64,000 bases of DNA from Rhizobium sp. 007 (GTDB lineage: Bacteria; Pseudomonadota; Alphaproteobacteria; Rhizobiales; Rhizobiaceae): assembly GCF_015353075.1 (NCBI RefSeq), contig NZ_CP064187.1:868001-932000 (forward strand), read 5' to 3'. Positions within the stretch are counted from its first letter, which is position 1; every line of letters starts with the position of its first letter. Made by a program: the position numbers and the translations under genes. Below are positions 27,883-35,612 of the stretch, piece by piece. The notes under the pieces are model-generated. The model was not told the origin of the DNA. It did no database searches and saw nothing but the letters and a program-made list of their open reading frames with translations.

Positions 27883-29250
27883 ATGTCCGATACTTACCAG
27901 CGCTCAAATCTCGCCGCCATCGATGCCGCCCACCATCTGCATCCCTTTTCCGACATGAAGAAGCTGAATGCCGACGGCACGCGCATCATCCAGCGCGGCG
28001 AGGGCGTCTACATCTGGGATAACCACGGCAAGAAGTATCTGGATGGTTTTGCCGGGCTCTGGTGCGTCAATGTCGGCTACGCCCGCAAGGAAATCACCGA
28101 TGCCGTCGCGCGGCAGATGAACGAGCTGCCTTACTACAACACCTTCTTCGGCACCACGAGCACGCCGACGACGCTGCTTGCGGAAAAGGTAACCGCGCAT
28201 GCCGGCCGGCGCTTCAACCATGTCTTCTTCACCGGCTCCGGCTCAGAGGCCAACGATACCTGGTTCCGCATGGCGCGCGTCTATTGGAGTGCGGTCGGCA
28301 AGCCTTCGAAGAGGATCGTGATCGCCCGCAAGAACGGCTACCACGGCTCGACGGTTGCCGGTGCCAGCCTCGGCGGCATGAAATATATGCATGAGCAGGG
28401 CGACCTGCCGATTCCCGGCATCGTCCATATCGGCCAGCCTTATTGGTACGGCGAGGGCGGCGACCTCTCGCTCGCCGAATTCGGCCTTAAGGTGGCCCGC
28501 GAACTGGAGGCGAAGATCGATGAGCTCGGCGAGGAGAATGTCGGAGCTTTCGTCGCAGAGCCGGTGCAGGGTGCGGCGGGCGTCATCATCCCGCCTGAGA
28601 CCTATTGGCCGGAGATCGACCGCATCTGCAAGGCGCGCAACATCCTGCTCGTTGCCGACGAAGTCATCTGCGGCTTCGGCCGTCTCGGCGAATGGTTCGG
28701 CCATCAGCATTTCGGCGTCGAGCCAGATCTGGCGCCGATCGCCAAGGGTCTCTCATCGGGCTACCTGCCGATCGGCGGCGTGTTGGTCAGCGGTCGCATC
28801 GCCGATGTGCTGATCAACGAGGTCGGCGACTTCAACCACGGCTTCACCTATTCCGGCCATCCGGTCTGCGCTGCCGCGGCGCTGGAGAACTTGCGCATCA
28901 TCGAGGACGAAAAGCTGGTCGAGCGCGTCCGCGGCGACATCGGTCCTTACTTTGCCAAAGCCTGGGGCGCTCTCGGCGACCATGACCTCGTTGGCGAAGC
29001 GGTGAGCATCGGCCTGATGGGCGGCCTGCAGCTTACTGCCGATAAGAAGACGCGCACCCGATTCGAAAAGCCCGACGCGGTCGGAGCGCTCGTCCGCAAC
29101 CATGCACTCGCGAACGGCCTCGTGCTGCGGGCCACCGGCGACCGCATGCTGGCATCCCCGCCACTTGTCATCACTCATGATGAGGTGGACGAAATGGCAC
29201 GGATCGCAAGGATCGCGCTGGATGCGGCGTGGAAGGAACTGAAAATCTAA
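27883..29250 (+). CDS. Class III aminotransferase, putrescine/polyamine-pyruvate type (SpuC-like)
   Basis: The 455-residue PLP enzyme (ATG at 27883) has fold-type I class III signatures: GKKYLDGFAGLWCVNVGYAR at the substrate end, VFFTGSGSEANDTWFRMARV binding the cofactor phosphate, LLVADEVICGFGRLGEWFGH with the PLP-ring Asp, and the Schiff-base Lys in DLAPIAKGLSSGYLPIGGVL. It transfers an amino group from putrescine, or a related diamine or beta-alanine, to pyruvate. It is divergent from the PuuA-like ligase. Its stop overlaps that of the convergent GT39 gene by four bases. Confidence 0.92.
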   Translation: MSDTYQRSNLAAIDAAHHLHPFSDMKKLNADGTRIIQRGEGVYIWDNHGKKYLDGFAGLWCVNVGYARKEITDAVARQMNELPYYNTFFGTTSTPTTLLAEKVTAHAGRRFNHVFFTGSGSEANDTWFRMARVYWSAVGKPSKRIVIARKNGYHGSTVAGASLGGMKYMHEQGDLPIPGIVHIGQPYWYGEGGDLSLAEFGLKVARELEAKIDELGEENVGAFVAEPVQGAAGVIIPPETYWPEIDRICKARNILLVADEVICGFGRLGEWFGHQHFGVEPDLAPIAKGLSSGYLPIGGVLVSGRIADVLINEVGDFNHGFTYSGHPVCAAAALENLRIIEDEKLVERVRGDIGPYFAKAWGALGDHDLVGEAVSIGLMGGLQLTADKKTRTRFEKPDAVGALVRNHALANGLVLRATGDRMLASPPLVITHDEVDEMARIARIALDAAWKELKI

Positions 29251-30755
29251 TCCGCGGGCGCGACCCACGCGTAGCCGAAACGATAGGAATCGCCGTTGCG
29301 GGCGTAGTAATACGGAACCTCGATCGTCGAAACCTCGGGCGCGATGCTGCCGAGCTCCGGCACCGATTTTAGCCACTCGGCGGCTTTGGCGGGCAGGGCA
29401 TTGCCTTGTGCAGTGCTTAGCGGCCAGACAACGAGCAGCGGGCGCTCCTTCGAGATCGAGACCGTAGGCTTGAACCCTGGATAGTCCGTTGAAATCACGG
29501 TCGCCGGAAGAAGGTCCTTCCGCAAATTCCCCGCAAGCAGGCTGCCTTCCGCGAGAATAGCGGCAGGCTCGCCCTGTTGCCGGAGCGCTGCGGCGAGCTG
29601 CGCGTAGGGAACGTTCAAACGCTCGTAATCGCCGTTCAAAGTGGCAGCTGCAATGCGTCCGAAGAGAATACTTGGAACGGCGATCATGATTATCGCGACG
29701 ACCGGTACGAGGCGGCGCAAGGGATTTAGAACCGCAACATTCGATGCCTCGATCTTCAGGCAAAGATAAAGCGGGAAGATGAAGAAGAGCGGCACCAGCC
29801 AGCGATCCTTGATATGGGCCGCTCCGCCGAAAATGACGAGAAGCAGGATGCCAAGGATGGAAAAAAGCATAATGCGCTCAAGGAGCTGCGTCCACTGCGA
29901 CCTGCCGGAGAAGGCCGAGAGAAACGGCTTGCCGAACGCGATCGCGAAGACAAGCAACGTGACCGCGCAAAAGCCAATCACTGCCAGAACGAGCAACCCT
30001 GAACCCATGGCGACCTGCACGACATAGCTCGCATTGCCGCCGTCGGTCAGCTTTTTCAGTGTCCGGGCCGTTGCGAAACCGAGATTGTCCTTCAGCCAGA
30101 AGAGATGCGGCAGTGCGATGACGAGAGCGGTGATTGTGGTCAGGGCCATGCGCCAGTCGAAGACGCGCTTGCGCATCTGCGGATCGAGCAGTGCCGCCAA
30201 GAGCGCCGAAGCGGGCAGAAGGGCGAAATTATATTTGGACAGCAGGCCGATGCCGATGCCGATGCCGGTCACGAGATATGAGAGCACATCCGGCTTCTTG
30301 AGCGATCGGATAAATCCGTAGAGGAAGACGCAGCCGGAGAAGAACACCGCGACCGTATGCGTCAGGTCGCGCTGCATTTCGAATGCGACTTGCGGAAGCG
30401 TCAGGAGCCCGAGCGTTGCGACCACCACAAGCACGCTGTTCTTCAGGATCATCCGTGCCGTCAGGCCGTAAATCACGTAGGATGTGAAGAGCAGCGCATT
30501 CTTGACGACGGCAAGCGAAAGCAGCGAGACACCGCTGATCGAAAAGGCGGCATATTGCAGCCAGTTATAGAAAGGCGGCTGCGGGCCATAACCGGCGGCA
30601 AGCCATTGTGAGCGGAAGGCCTGCTCGGCTTCGTCGAGCCCGAGTGTCGGCGGCATCGCCACGCGAACGGCGATCTGTATGAGAAAATATGCGGCAAGCA
30701 CAGCGAAAAACCACCGCAAGTCGACGTTGCGGGCCTTGTCCACGTCCTCGTTCAT
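29247..30755 (-). CDS. GT39-family membrane glycosyltransferase (ArnT/RgtA-like)
   Basis: From the ATG at 30755 (MNEDVDKARNVDLRWFFAVL) the product has 502 residues, with about ten hydrophobic helices and a soluble periplasmic C-terminus ending in a conserved PYYYARNGDSYRFGYAWV. The catalytic acidic residues of GT39 enzymes are in the first loop (MPPTLGLDEAEQAFRSQWLA). Such enzymes move a sugar from a polyprenyl phosphate to lipid A, LPS core or protein. In R. leguminosarum the RgtA-D enzymes of this type add galacturonic acid to LPS, and the RgtE-like GT2 next door would make the donor. That link is inference. A stump of a related gene lies immediately upstream. Confidence 0.85.
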   Translation of the reverse strand: MNEDVDKARNVDLRWFFAVLAAYFLIQIAVRVAMPPTLGLDEAEQAFRSQWLAAGYGPQPPFYNWLQYAAFSISGVSLLSLAVVKNALLFTSYVIYGLTARMILKNSVLVVVATLGLLTLPQVAFEMQRDLTHTVAVFFSGCVFLYGFIRSLKKPDVLSYLVTGIGIGIGLLSKYNFALLPASALLAALLDPQMRKRVFDWRMALTTITALVIALPHLFWLKDNLGFATARTLKKLTDGGNASYVVQVAMGSGLLVLAVIGFCAVTLLVFAIAFGKPFLSAFSGRSQWTQLLERIMLFSILGILLLVIFGGAAHIKDRWLVPLFFIFPLYLCLKIEASNVAVLNPLRRLVPVVAIIMIAVPSILFGRIAAATLNGDYERLNVPYAQLAAALRQQGEPAAILAEGSLLAGNLRKDLLPATVISTDYPGFKPTVSISKERPLLVVWPLSTAQGNALPAKAAEWLKSVPELGSIAPEVSTIEVPYYYARNGDSYRFGYAWVAPAD

Positions 30756-30756
30756 T

Positions 30757-30843
30757 TCATTTCCGTTCAAGCCAGACATAGCCGAGCGCAAAGATGTTGC
30801 CGCTCTTGCCGAAGTGGTACGGGAGCGCCAGCGAGCCGATCGC
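30757..30843 (-). pseudogene. C-terminal remnant of a second GT39 glycosyltransferase gene
   Basis: Between the GT2 gene and the intact GT39 gene, 28 codons read AIGSLALPYHFGKSGNIFAL then GYVWLERK and stop. The pattern PYH[FY]..[NS]G..F.LGYVW is that of the C-terminus of the neighbouring intact GT39 protein (PYYYARNGDSYRFGYAWV). No start or upstream coding region remains; the frame runs backward into the GT2 3' end in a different frame. I read this as what is left after a deletion removed most of a tandem GT39 gene. The stop lies just before the ATG of the intact gene, the spacing expected in an operon. Confidence 0.7.
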
Positions 30844-30881
30844 GTGCGGTTCGATGCCGCAGCGAGCTGCCCCGCCGCCTC

Positions 30882-31895
30882 TCAAACGTCGCTTCCATCG
30901 AAAACCTGCCGCACGATGTAATTAGGCGAAGCGTCGTCGCGATAGTAGGTGCGGGCAATCATCTCGGCCAGAATGCCAGTCGTGATCAACTGCACGGACG
31001 AGAGCAGCAGTACGACGCCGACCATGAGCATCGGGCGGGTACCGATATCGTTGCCCAGAACGAACTTGTCGAAGAACAGGTAAAGCAGGATCAGCGTTGC
31101 GAGTGCTCCGAGGCCAAGGCCGAGCGAGCCGAAGAAATGGCCGGGCCGCGCCTTGTAGCGCATGAAGAACATCACCGACAGCAGGTCGAGGATAACGCGG
31201 AAGGTTCGCGAGATGCCGTATTTCGACTGGCCGTGCTGGCGAGCATGGTGCGTGACGGCCATTTCGCCGATGCGCGAGCTCGGGACGACGCCGGCGACCC
31301 AGGCGGGGATGAAGCGGTGCATTTCGCCCATCAGCTTCACCTGCTTGATGATGGAGGCGCGGTAGATCTTCAGGCTGCAGCCATAGTCGTGCAGCTTCAC
31401 GCCGGTGATGCGGCCGATCAGATAGTTGGCGCACCATGAGGGAATCTTGCGCAGCAGCAGGCCGTCCTTGCGGTTCTTGCGCCAGCCGACCAGGAGATCG
31501 AGTTCACGGCGCTCGAGTTCGGAAATCATCGAAGGAATGTCTTTCGGATCATTCTGCAGGTCGCCGTCCATCGTTGCAATCAGCCGGCCTTGCGCCGTGT
31601 CGATGCCGGCCTGCATCGCAGCGGTCTGGCCGAAGTTGCGCTGCAACTCCACGATCCTGAGCGCCAGCCCTTCACGCCCTAGATATTTGCGGGCATTGAC
31701 GAGCGTGGCATCCGTGCTGCCGTCATCGATCAGGATAAGCTCCCACCGGTAAGGATAGGCGACCATCGCATCGCAGATGCGTTCGACAAGCGGGCCGACG
31801 CTTTCTTGCTCGTTGAAGACCGGCACCACAAGCGAAAGTTCGAGCGACTGCGTTAGATCATTTGCGCTTTGCAGCGACTCTGACGTTGTCTGCAA
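30882..31895 (-). CDS. Polyprenyl-phosphate glycosyltransferase (GT2, ArnC/RgtE-like)
   Basis: The 337-residue protein has a GT2 catalytic domain (SLVVPVFNEQESVGPLVERI, LILIDDGSTDATLVNARKYL, LIATMDGDLQNDPKDIPSMI) and two C-terminal membrane helices (about 240-265 and 275-300), as in ArnC, GtrB and DPM1-like enzymes. It would load a sugar on polyprenyl phosphate on the cytoplasmic side for the GT39 enzymes. There is no ATG near the start; a TTG at 31895 preceded by AGGAG at nine bases is the likely initiation codon. A 74-base gap separates it from the divergent membrane protein at 31970. Confidence 0.88.
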   Translation of the reverse strand: MQTTSESLQSANDLTQSLELSLVVPVFNEQESVGPLVERICDAMVAYPYRWELILIDDGSTDATLVNARKYLGREGLALRIVELQRNFGQTAAMQAGIDTAQGRLIATMDGDLQNDPKDIPSMISELERRELDLLVGWRKNRKDGLLLRKIPSWCANYLIGRITGVKLHDYGCSLKIYRASIIKQVKLMGEMHRFIPAWVAGVVPSSRIGEMAVTHHARQHGQSKYGISRTFRVILDLLSVMFFMRYKARPGHFFGSLGLGLGALATLILLYLFFDKFVLGNDIGTRPMLMVGVVLLLSSVQLITTGILAEMIARTYYRDDASPNYIVRQVFDGSDV

Positions 31896-31969
31896 CTGTT
31901 ATTGCTCCTAAAAGGCCGTGACGGCCAGTCGAGCGGCGTTTTGGCCGCTGAAGTCAGGAAGCCTAGTAC

Positions 31970-32932
31970 ATGAACTCTCCGGTTGGCGCCAGCCGACAAT
32001 CCTGGTTCGGGCGCAATCGCATGACACTGCTGACGGTCGTAATCGTCGCAGCCTATGCATCCTTCATCGAGTGGTTCTGGGGATGGTCGGCCATCATCGC
32101 CCAATGGGCCGCCGTCGGCGTGATGCCGATCCTTGTGGCTCTTGCATTATTGACCAGTACCTATTTCCTGCGGACATGGCGCATTCTCGATTACTTCCCG
32201 CGGGAGACGGCGGGCAGTTTCCGCACGCTTTTCCGGGTGACGCAGGTTCATAACCTGCTCAATATCATGATGCCGTTTCGCACCGGGGAGACGAGCTTTC
32301 CGGTTCTCATGCGCGCGGAATTCGGCATTCCGCTGACGCGGGCAACCTCTGCCCTGCTTGTCATGCGTCTCCTCGATCTGCACGCGCTGCTTGCCGCAGC
32401 CGGCATCGGATTTGCGGCAGCCGCCCCGAGTGCCGTTCTGGCCTGGCTTTTGTGGGCCGCATTCCTGTTCTTGCCGATCACCGCTTTCCTGATCCGCAAG
32501 CCATTCCTTCGCTTCGGATTCCGGCTCTTTCCCACCAAGGCGCAAGGCTTCCTGTCGGAGATCGAAAACGGCCTGCCCGCAAATGCCTCAGCCTTCGCGC
32601 GGGCCTGGGCCATGACGGCGGTGAACTGGCTGGTGAAGGTCGTCGTGCTCGCCTGGGCGCTTAGCCTCATGGGCGTTTCGCCGCTCACGGCGAGCTTCGG
32701 CGGCGCGCTCGGTGGCGAGCTTTCGTCGGTTCTGCCGGTCCATGCGCCGGGCGGCGTTGGCACCTATCCCGCGGGCATTGCCGCAGGCGCCGTTGCCTTG
32801 GGTGCACCGGGCGGAAAGGCGGAGCTTGCAGCCCTGGCGCAGGCAAGCATCAACGCACATCTGTTGATCATCGTCTCCGCCTTGACGGGAACGGCAATCT
32901 CACTGCCCCTCGGGCGCCGCCGTCAGCTCTGA
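31970..32932 (+). CDS. Lysylphosphatidylglycerol synthase TM region/UPF0104-type membrane protein
   Basis: The 320-residue protein has eight or more hydrophobic segments. Its C-terminal FGGALGGELSSVLPVHAPGG then VGTYPAGIAA matches the GGxGxxE/P-type motif of LPG-synthase-like (UPF0104) membrane proteins, and VTQVHNLLNIMMPFRTGETS matches the family's N-terminal half (often N..LP.R.GE). Related proteins move or transfer lipid-linked groups. It is divergent from the GT2 gene with a short shared control region, so a role in the same glycolipid pathway, possibly lipid translocation, is plausible but inferred. Its end overlaps the convergent sigma factor gene by 33 bases. Confidence 0.8.
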   Translation: MNSPVGASRQSWFGRNRMTLLTVVIVAAYASFIEWFWGWSAIIAQWAAVGVMPILVALALLTSTYFLRTWRILDYFPRETAGSFRTLFRVTQVHNLLNIMMPFRTGETSFPVLMRAEFGIPLTRATSALLVMRLLDLHALLAAAGIGFAAAAPSAVLAWLLWAAFLFLPITAFLIRKPFLRFGFRLFPTKAQGFLSEIENGLPANASAFARAWAMTAVNWLVKVVVLAWALSLMGVSPLTASFGGALGGELSSVLPVHAPGGVGTYPAGIAAGAVALGAPGGKAELAALAQASINAHLLIIVSALTGTAISLPLGRRRQL

Positions 32933-34144
32933 TATCCTCTTGCGCAGGAAAGCCAGCTCAGGCCCTTGCTGGCAAAGGGACAGCGCGCGTTCATAGGCGG
33001 TGATCGCCTCCGCCGGTCGGCCGAGCTGGCGCAGGAAATCGGCGCGTGCGGCATGGGCAAGGTGATAGGTGCCGAGCTTTCCGGATGCCAGGATGCCGTC
33101 GATGATCTCAAGCCCTCTCTGCGGTCCTTCCGACATTGCGATCGCCACTGCGCGGTTGAGTTCGACGATCGGCGAGGGCTGCGCCGTAATCAGCAGGTCG
33201 TAATAGGCAGCGATGCGCGGCCAATCCGTTGCCTCCGGCGTTCCGGCCTTGGCATGTTCGGCGGCGATGGCGGCCTGGACAGTGTAGAGGCCGACCTCGC
33301 TAGGTTCCATCGCCCGCCGCAGCAGGTCCAGACCTTCTTCTATCTTCCTGCGATCCCAGGTCGATCGATCCTGCTCTGCAAGCAGGATCAGGCTGCGGTC
33401 CTCAGCGCACCGCGCCAGCCTGCGGGAGTCCTGCAGCAGCATCAGCGCCAGCAGGCCCTCGACATCGGGGTGCGGCAGCAAGTCCGCGACCAGCCGCGCC
33501 AGCCGGATCGCCTCGGCCGTCAGGTCCGCCCGTACCACTTCTGTGCCCCAAGAAGCCGAATACCCCTCGTTGAAGACGAGGTAGATGACGTGTAGCACGC
33601 GGTCGAGGCGCTCCGGCAGTTCGTCGAGGTCCGGAACTTCGTAAGGGATGCGGTCGGAACGTATCTTGATCTTTGCCCGCACGATCCGCTGTGCGACGGT
33701 CGGGGCCGGAACGAGGAATGCATGGGCGATTTCCTCGGTCGTCAGGCCGCAGACTTCGCGCAGCGCCATTGCCATCTGCGCGTCGGATGGAATGGCCGGA
33801 TGGCAGCAGGTGAAGATCAGCCGCAGCATGTCGTCGCCGATAAGCTCCATGTCGCCGATCTCGGTCGCGTCGGCCTCGCCGTATAGGCTGTCTTCGATGT
33901 CCTTCAGCGACGCATCGAAGCGCGAGCGCCGCCGGATATGGTCGATTGCCTTGTGGCGTCCGGTGGAAACCAGCCATGAAAAAGGATTGCCGGGAACGCC
34001 GTCGCGCGGCCATGCGCGCGCGGCCGCCGCAAAAGCGTCGTGCAGGGCCTCCTCCGCCCGGTCGAAATCGCCGAGCAGGCGGATGAGAGTTGCCAGCACC
34101 CGTCTCGATTGCGACCGGTAGATGTCCTCGATCAGTTTCTCCAA
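32900..34144 (-). CDS. ECF sigma factor, ECF42-type with C-terminal extension
   Basis: The 414-residue protein starts with sigma-70 region 2 (YRSQSRRVLATLIRLLGDFD, then NPFSWLVSTGRHKAIDHIRR) and region 4 (LREVCGLTTEEIAHAFLVPA, TVAQRIVRAKIKIR), near residues 10-75 and 125-165. A helical extension of about 200 residues follows (VFNEGYSASWGTEVVRADLT to HAARADFLRQLGRPAEAITA), with tetratricopeptide-like helices. Extension and neighbours are those of the ECF42 group, which is linked to DGPF/YCII proteins and has no obvious anti-sigma factor. It is the last gene of a four-gene operon behind three YCII genes, three bases after the nearest. Confidence 0.92.
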   Translation of the reverse strand: MEKLIEDIYRSQSRRVLATLIRLLGDFDRAEEALHDAFAAAARAWPRDGVPGNPFSWLVSTGRHKAIDHIRRRSRFDASLKDIEDSLYGEADATEIGDMELIGDDMLRLIFTCCHPAIPSDAQMAMALREVCGLTTEEIAHAFLVPAPTVAQRIVRAKIKIRSDRIPYEVPDLDELPERLDRVLHVIYLVFNEGYSASWGTEVVRADLTAEAIRLARLVADLLPHPDVEGLLALMLLQDSRRLARCAEDRSLILLAEQDRSTWDRRKIEEGLDLLRRAMEPSEVGLYTVQAAIAAEHAKAGTPEATDWPRIAAYYDLLITAQPSPIVELNRAVAIAMSEGPQRGLEIIDGILASGKLGTYHLAHAARADFLRQLGRPAEAITAYERALSLCQQGPELAFLRKRISELTAAPEGQ

Positions 34145-34147
34145 ATG

Positions 34148-34507
34148 CTACTCCGGTAAAGTGAGTATCCGCACCGGCCGCAGTTCCACGGCGCCGACGC
34201 GTGCGGAGGGGATGCGTGCGGCAATCTCCTTCGCCGCTGCATCGTCCGGTGCTTGGATCACGTAGAAACCCGCAAGATGCTCCTTGGTTTCGACATAAGG
34301 GCCATCGGTCGCCTGCAGTGCGTTGTTGCGGACCCGCAGCACGGTTGCTTTCTCCGGCATTTCCAGCGCATCGGAGTGGAGCATGATGCCGTTGCGGCGC
34401 AGCCCTTCGTCGAAGCTGAAATGCGCTCTGACGAGTTCGCCAGTCTCCTTCGGCGTCAGCGTGCCGTCAACGTCTGCGGAATTGTAGATCAGGCAAACAT
34501 AACGCAT
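34148..34507 (-). CDS. YCII-domain protein, third of the sigma-factor operon
   Basis: The 119-residue protein is a single YCII (DGPF) ferredoxin-like domain: MRYVCLIYNSADVDGTLTPK, a central TDGPYVETKEHLAGFYVIQA and a C-terminal AVELRPVRILTLPE. The His/Asp positions typical of YCII dimers are partly visible. The molecular role is unknown; the fixed link of this subgroup to ECF42 sigma factors suggests signal input or output. It starts three bases after the previous YCII stop and ends three bases before the sigma ATG. It is the most divergent of the three copies. Confidence 0.88.
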   Translation of the reverse strand: MRYVCLIYNSADVDGTLTPKETGELVRAHFSFDEGLRRNGIMLHSDALEMPEKATVLRVRNNALQATDGPYVETKEHLAGFYVIQAPDDAAAKEIAARIPSARVGAVELRPVRILTLPE

Positions 34508-34510
34508 CGA

Positions 34511-34870
34511 CTACTCTCCGTCTTTGATGGAATAGGCAGGGCGGATCTCGACAGAGGCGTATTTCAGGATCGGGAAGCTCGAAACGATCGATTTCGCTTC
34601 TTCCATGTCCCTGGCTTCGAGCAATACGAAGCCGCCGAGGTGCTCCTTGATTTCTGCGAAGGGACCATCCGTGGCAACCGTCGTGCCCTTGCGGATGCGC
34701 AGAGTGACGGCTGACGCGGGCTCGCGCAGCGCAAGCGCAACCTGAAGGAAACCGCGCTCGCGCCAGAGATCGTCACTGACGATGCATTCCTGCGTCAGTG
34801 CCTCCCATTCTTCCTGCGGGACCAGCTTGCTTTTTTCGGTATCGAACCAGACCTGGCAAAGAAACTTCAT
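34511..34870 (-). CDS. YCII-domain protein, second of the sigma-factor operon
   Basis: The 119-residue protein starts MKFLCQVWFDTEKSKLVPQE and carries the DGPF core in TDGPFAEIKEHLGGFVLLEA, ending SVEIRPAYSIKDGE. It shares the CQVWF start and the VEIRP end with its upstream neighbour, so the two look like a tandem duplication. It is cytoplasmic, with no catalytic motif that I can defend. The spacing to flanking genes is 11 and 3 bases. Confidence 0.88.
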   Translation of the reverse strand: MKFLCQVWFDTEKSKLVPQEEWEALTQECIVSDDLWRERGFLQVALALREPASAVTLRIRKGTTVATDGPFAEIKEHLGGFVLLEARDMEEAKSIVSSFPILKYASVEIRPAYSIKDGE

Positions 34871-34881
34871 GGCGTGCTTCC

Positions 34882-35232
34882 TCAGCCGAACGTGTAGACA
34901 GGACGAACTTCAATGCTGCCGAGCTTTGCCAGTGGGATACCGGCTGCGACACGGATCGCATCATTCAGATCGTTGGCCTCGATCAGGATGAAGCCGCCGA
35001 GTTGTTCCTTCGTCTCGGCATAGGGGCCATCTGTCACCGACACCTCGCCATTGCGGACACGGATGGTTACTGCACTCTTCGGCGATTGTAGAGCCTCGGC
35101 GTGGATCATGTGGCCGCTTGCGACGAGGTCCTCATCATAACCAAGCGAATCCCTGTCGAGCTTCTTCTTCTCCCCGTTCCTCATGCGCTCGAGCACGGAT
35201 GGCTCGAACCACACCTGACACAGATATTTCAT
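34882..35232 (-). CDS. YCII-domain protein, first gene of the sigma-factor operon
   Basis: The 116-residue protein (MKYLCQVWFEPSVLERMRNG to GSIEVRPVYTFG) has the core TDGPYAETKEQLGGFILIEA. As the promoter-proximal gene, it is preceded by the 155-base gap to 35387, which should contain the operon promoter, possibly one recognised by the operon's own sigma factor. A CTCCG/GGAGG ribosome site sits before the ATG. Confidence 0.88.
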   Translation of the reverse strand: MKYLCQVWFEPSVLERMRNGEKKKLDRDSLGYDEDLVASGHMIHAEALQSPKSAVTIRVRNGEVSVTDGPYAETKEQLGGFILIEANDLNDAIRVAAGIPLAKLGSIEVRPVYTFG

Positions 35233-35387
35233 CGCCTGTCTCCTCCGGCCTGCCTCTCACAGCATGTTGACGAAGAGACTAGGCTGAATTCGACAGCAAA
35301 GAAAAAAATCTTTGTTCGCCCGGACTGTCGAAATCAGCGGCGCGCATTCGACAAAGCTCCATCGATAACATTGAAGGAGTGAAGGAC

Positions 35388-35606
35388 ATGGGAGTTCTGG
35401 AAGTCGCCATTGCAAGTCTCATCTGGGCGCGCCGCACGGAGCAGCCTCGCGATGAGCTTTACGGGACAGATATTGGCCAGTTTCTTGGGCGGATGGTGGT
35501 TGCCTTTGCGGTGTTTGCAACGGTCATCACAGGACTGCAGATTGCGGCCGCACGCCATGACGACCCGCAAACGGTTGCGGATCACACGATGGCAGAAGCG
35601 AATTGA
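35388..35606 (+). CDS. Small single-span membrane protein, 72 aa
   Basis: The ATG at 35388 follows AAGGAG by eight bases, a strong ribosome site. The product (MGVLEVAIASLIWARRTEQP) has one hydrophobic helix in its middle (RMVVAFAVFATVITGLQIAA) and a polar tail. I do not recognise the family. It is divergent from the YCII-sigma operon across about 155 bases, so it could share its control, and it converges on amn with only six bases between the stops. Confidence 0.6.
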   Translation: MGVLEVAIASLIWARRTEQPRDELYGTDIGQFLGRMVVAFAVFATVITGLQIAAARHDDPQTVADHTMAEAN

Positions 35607-35612
35607 AATGGC

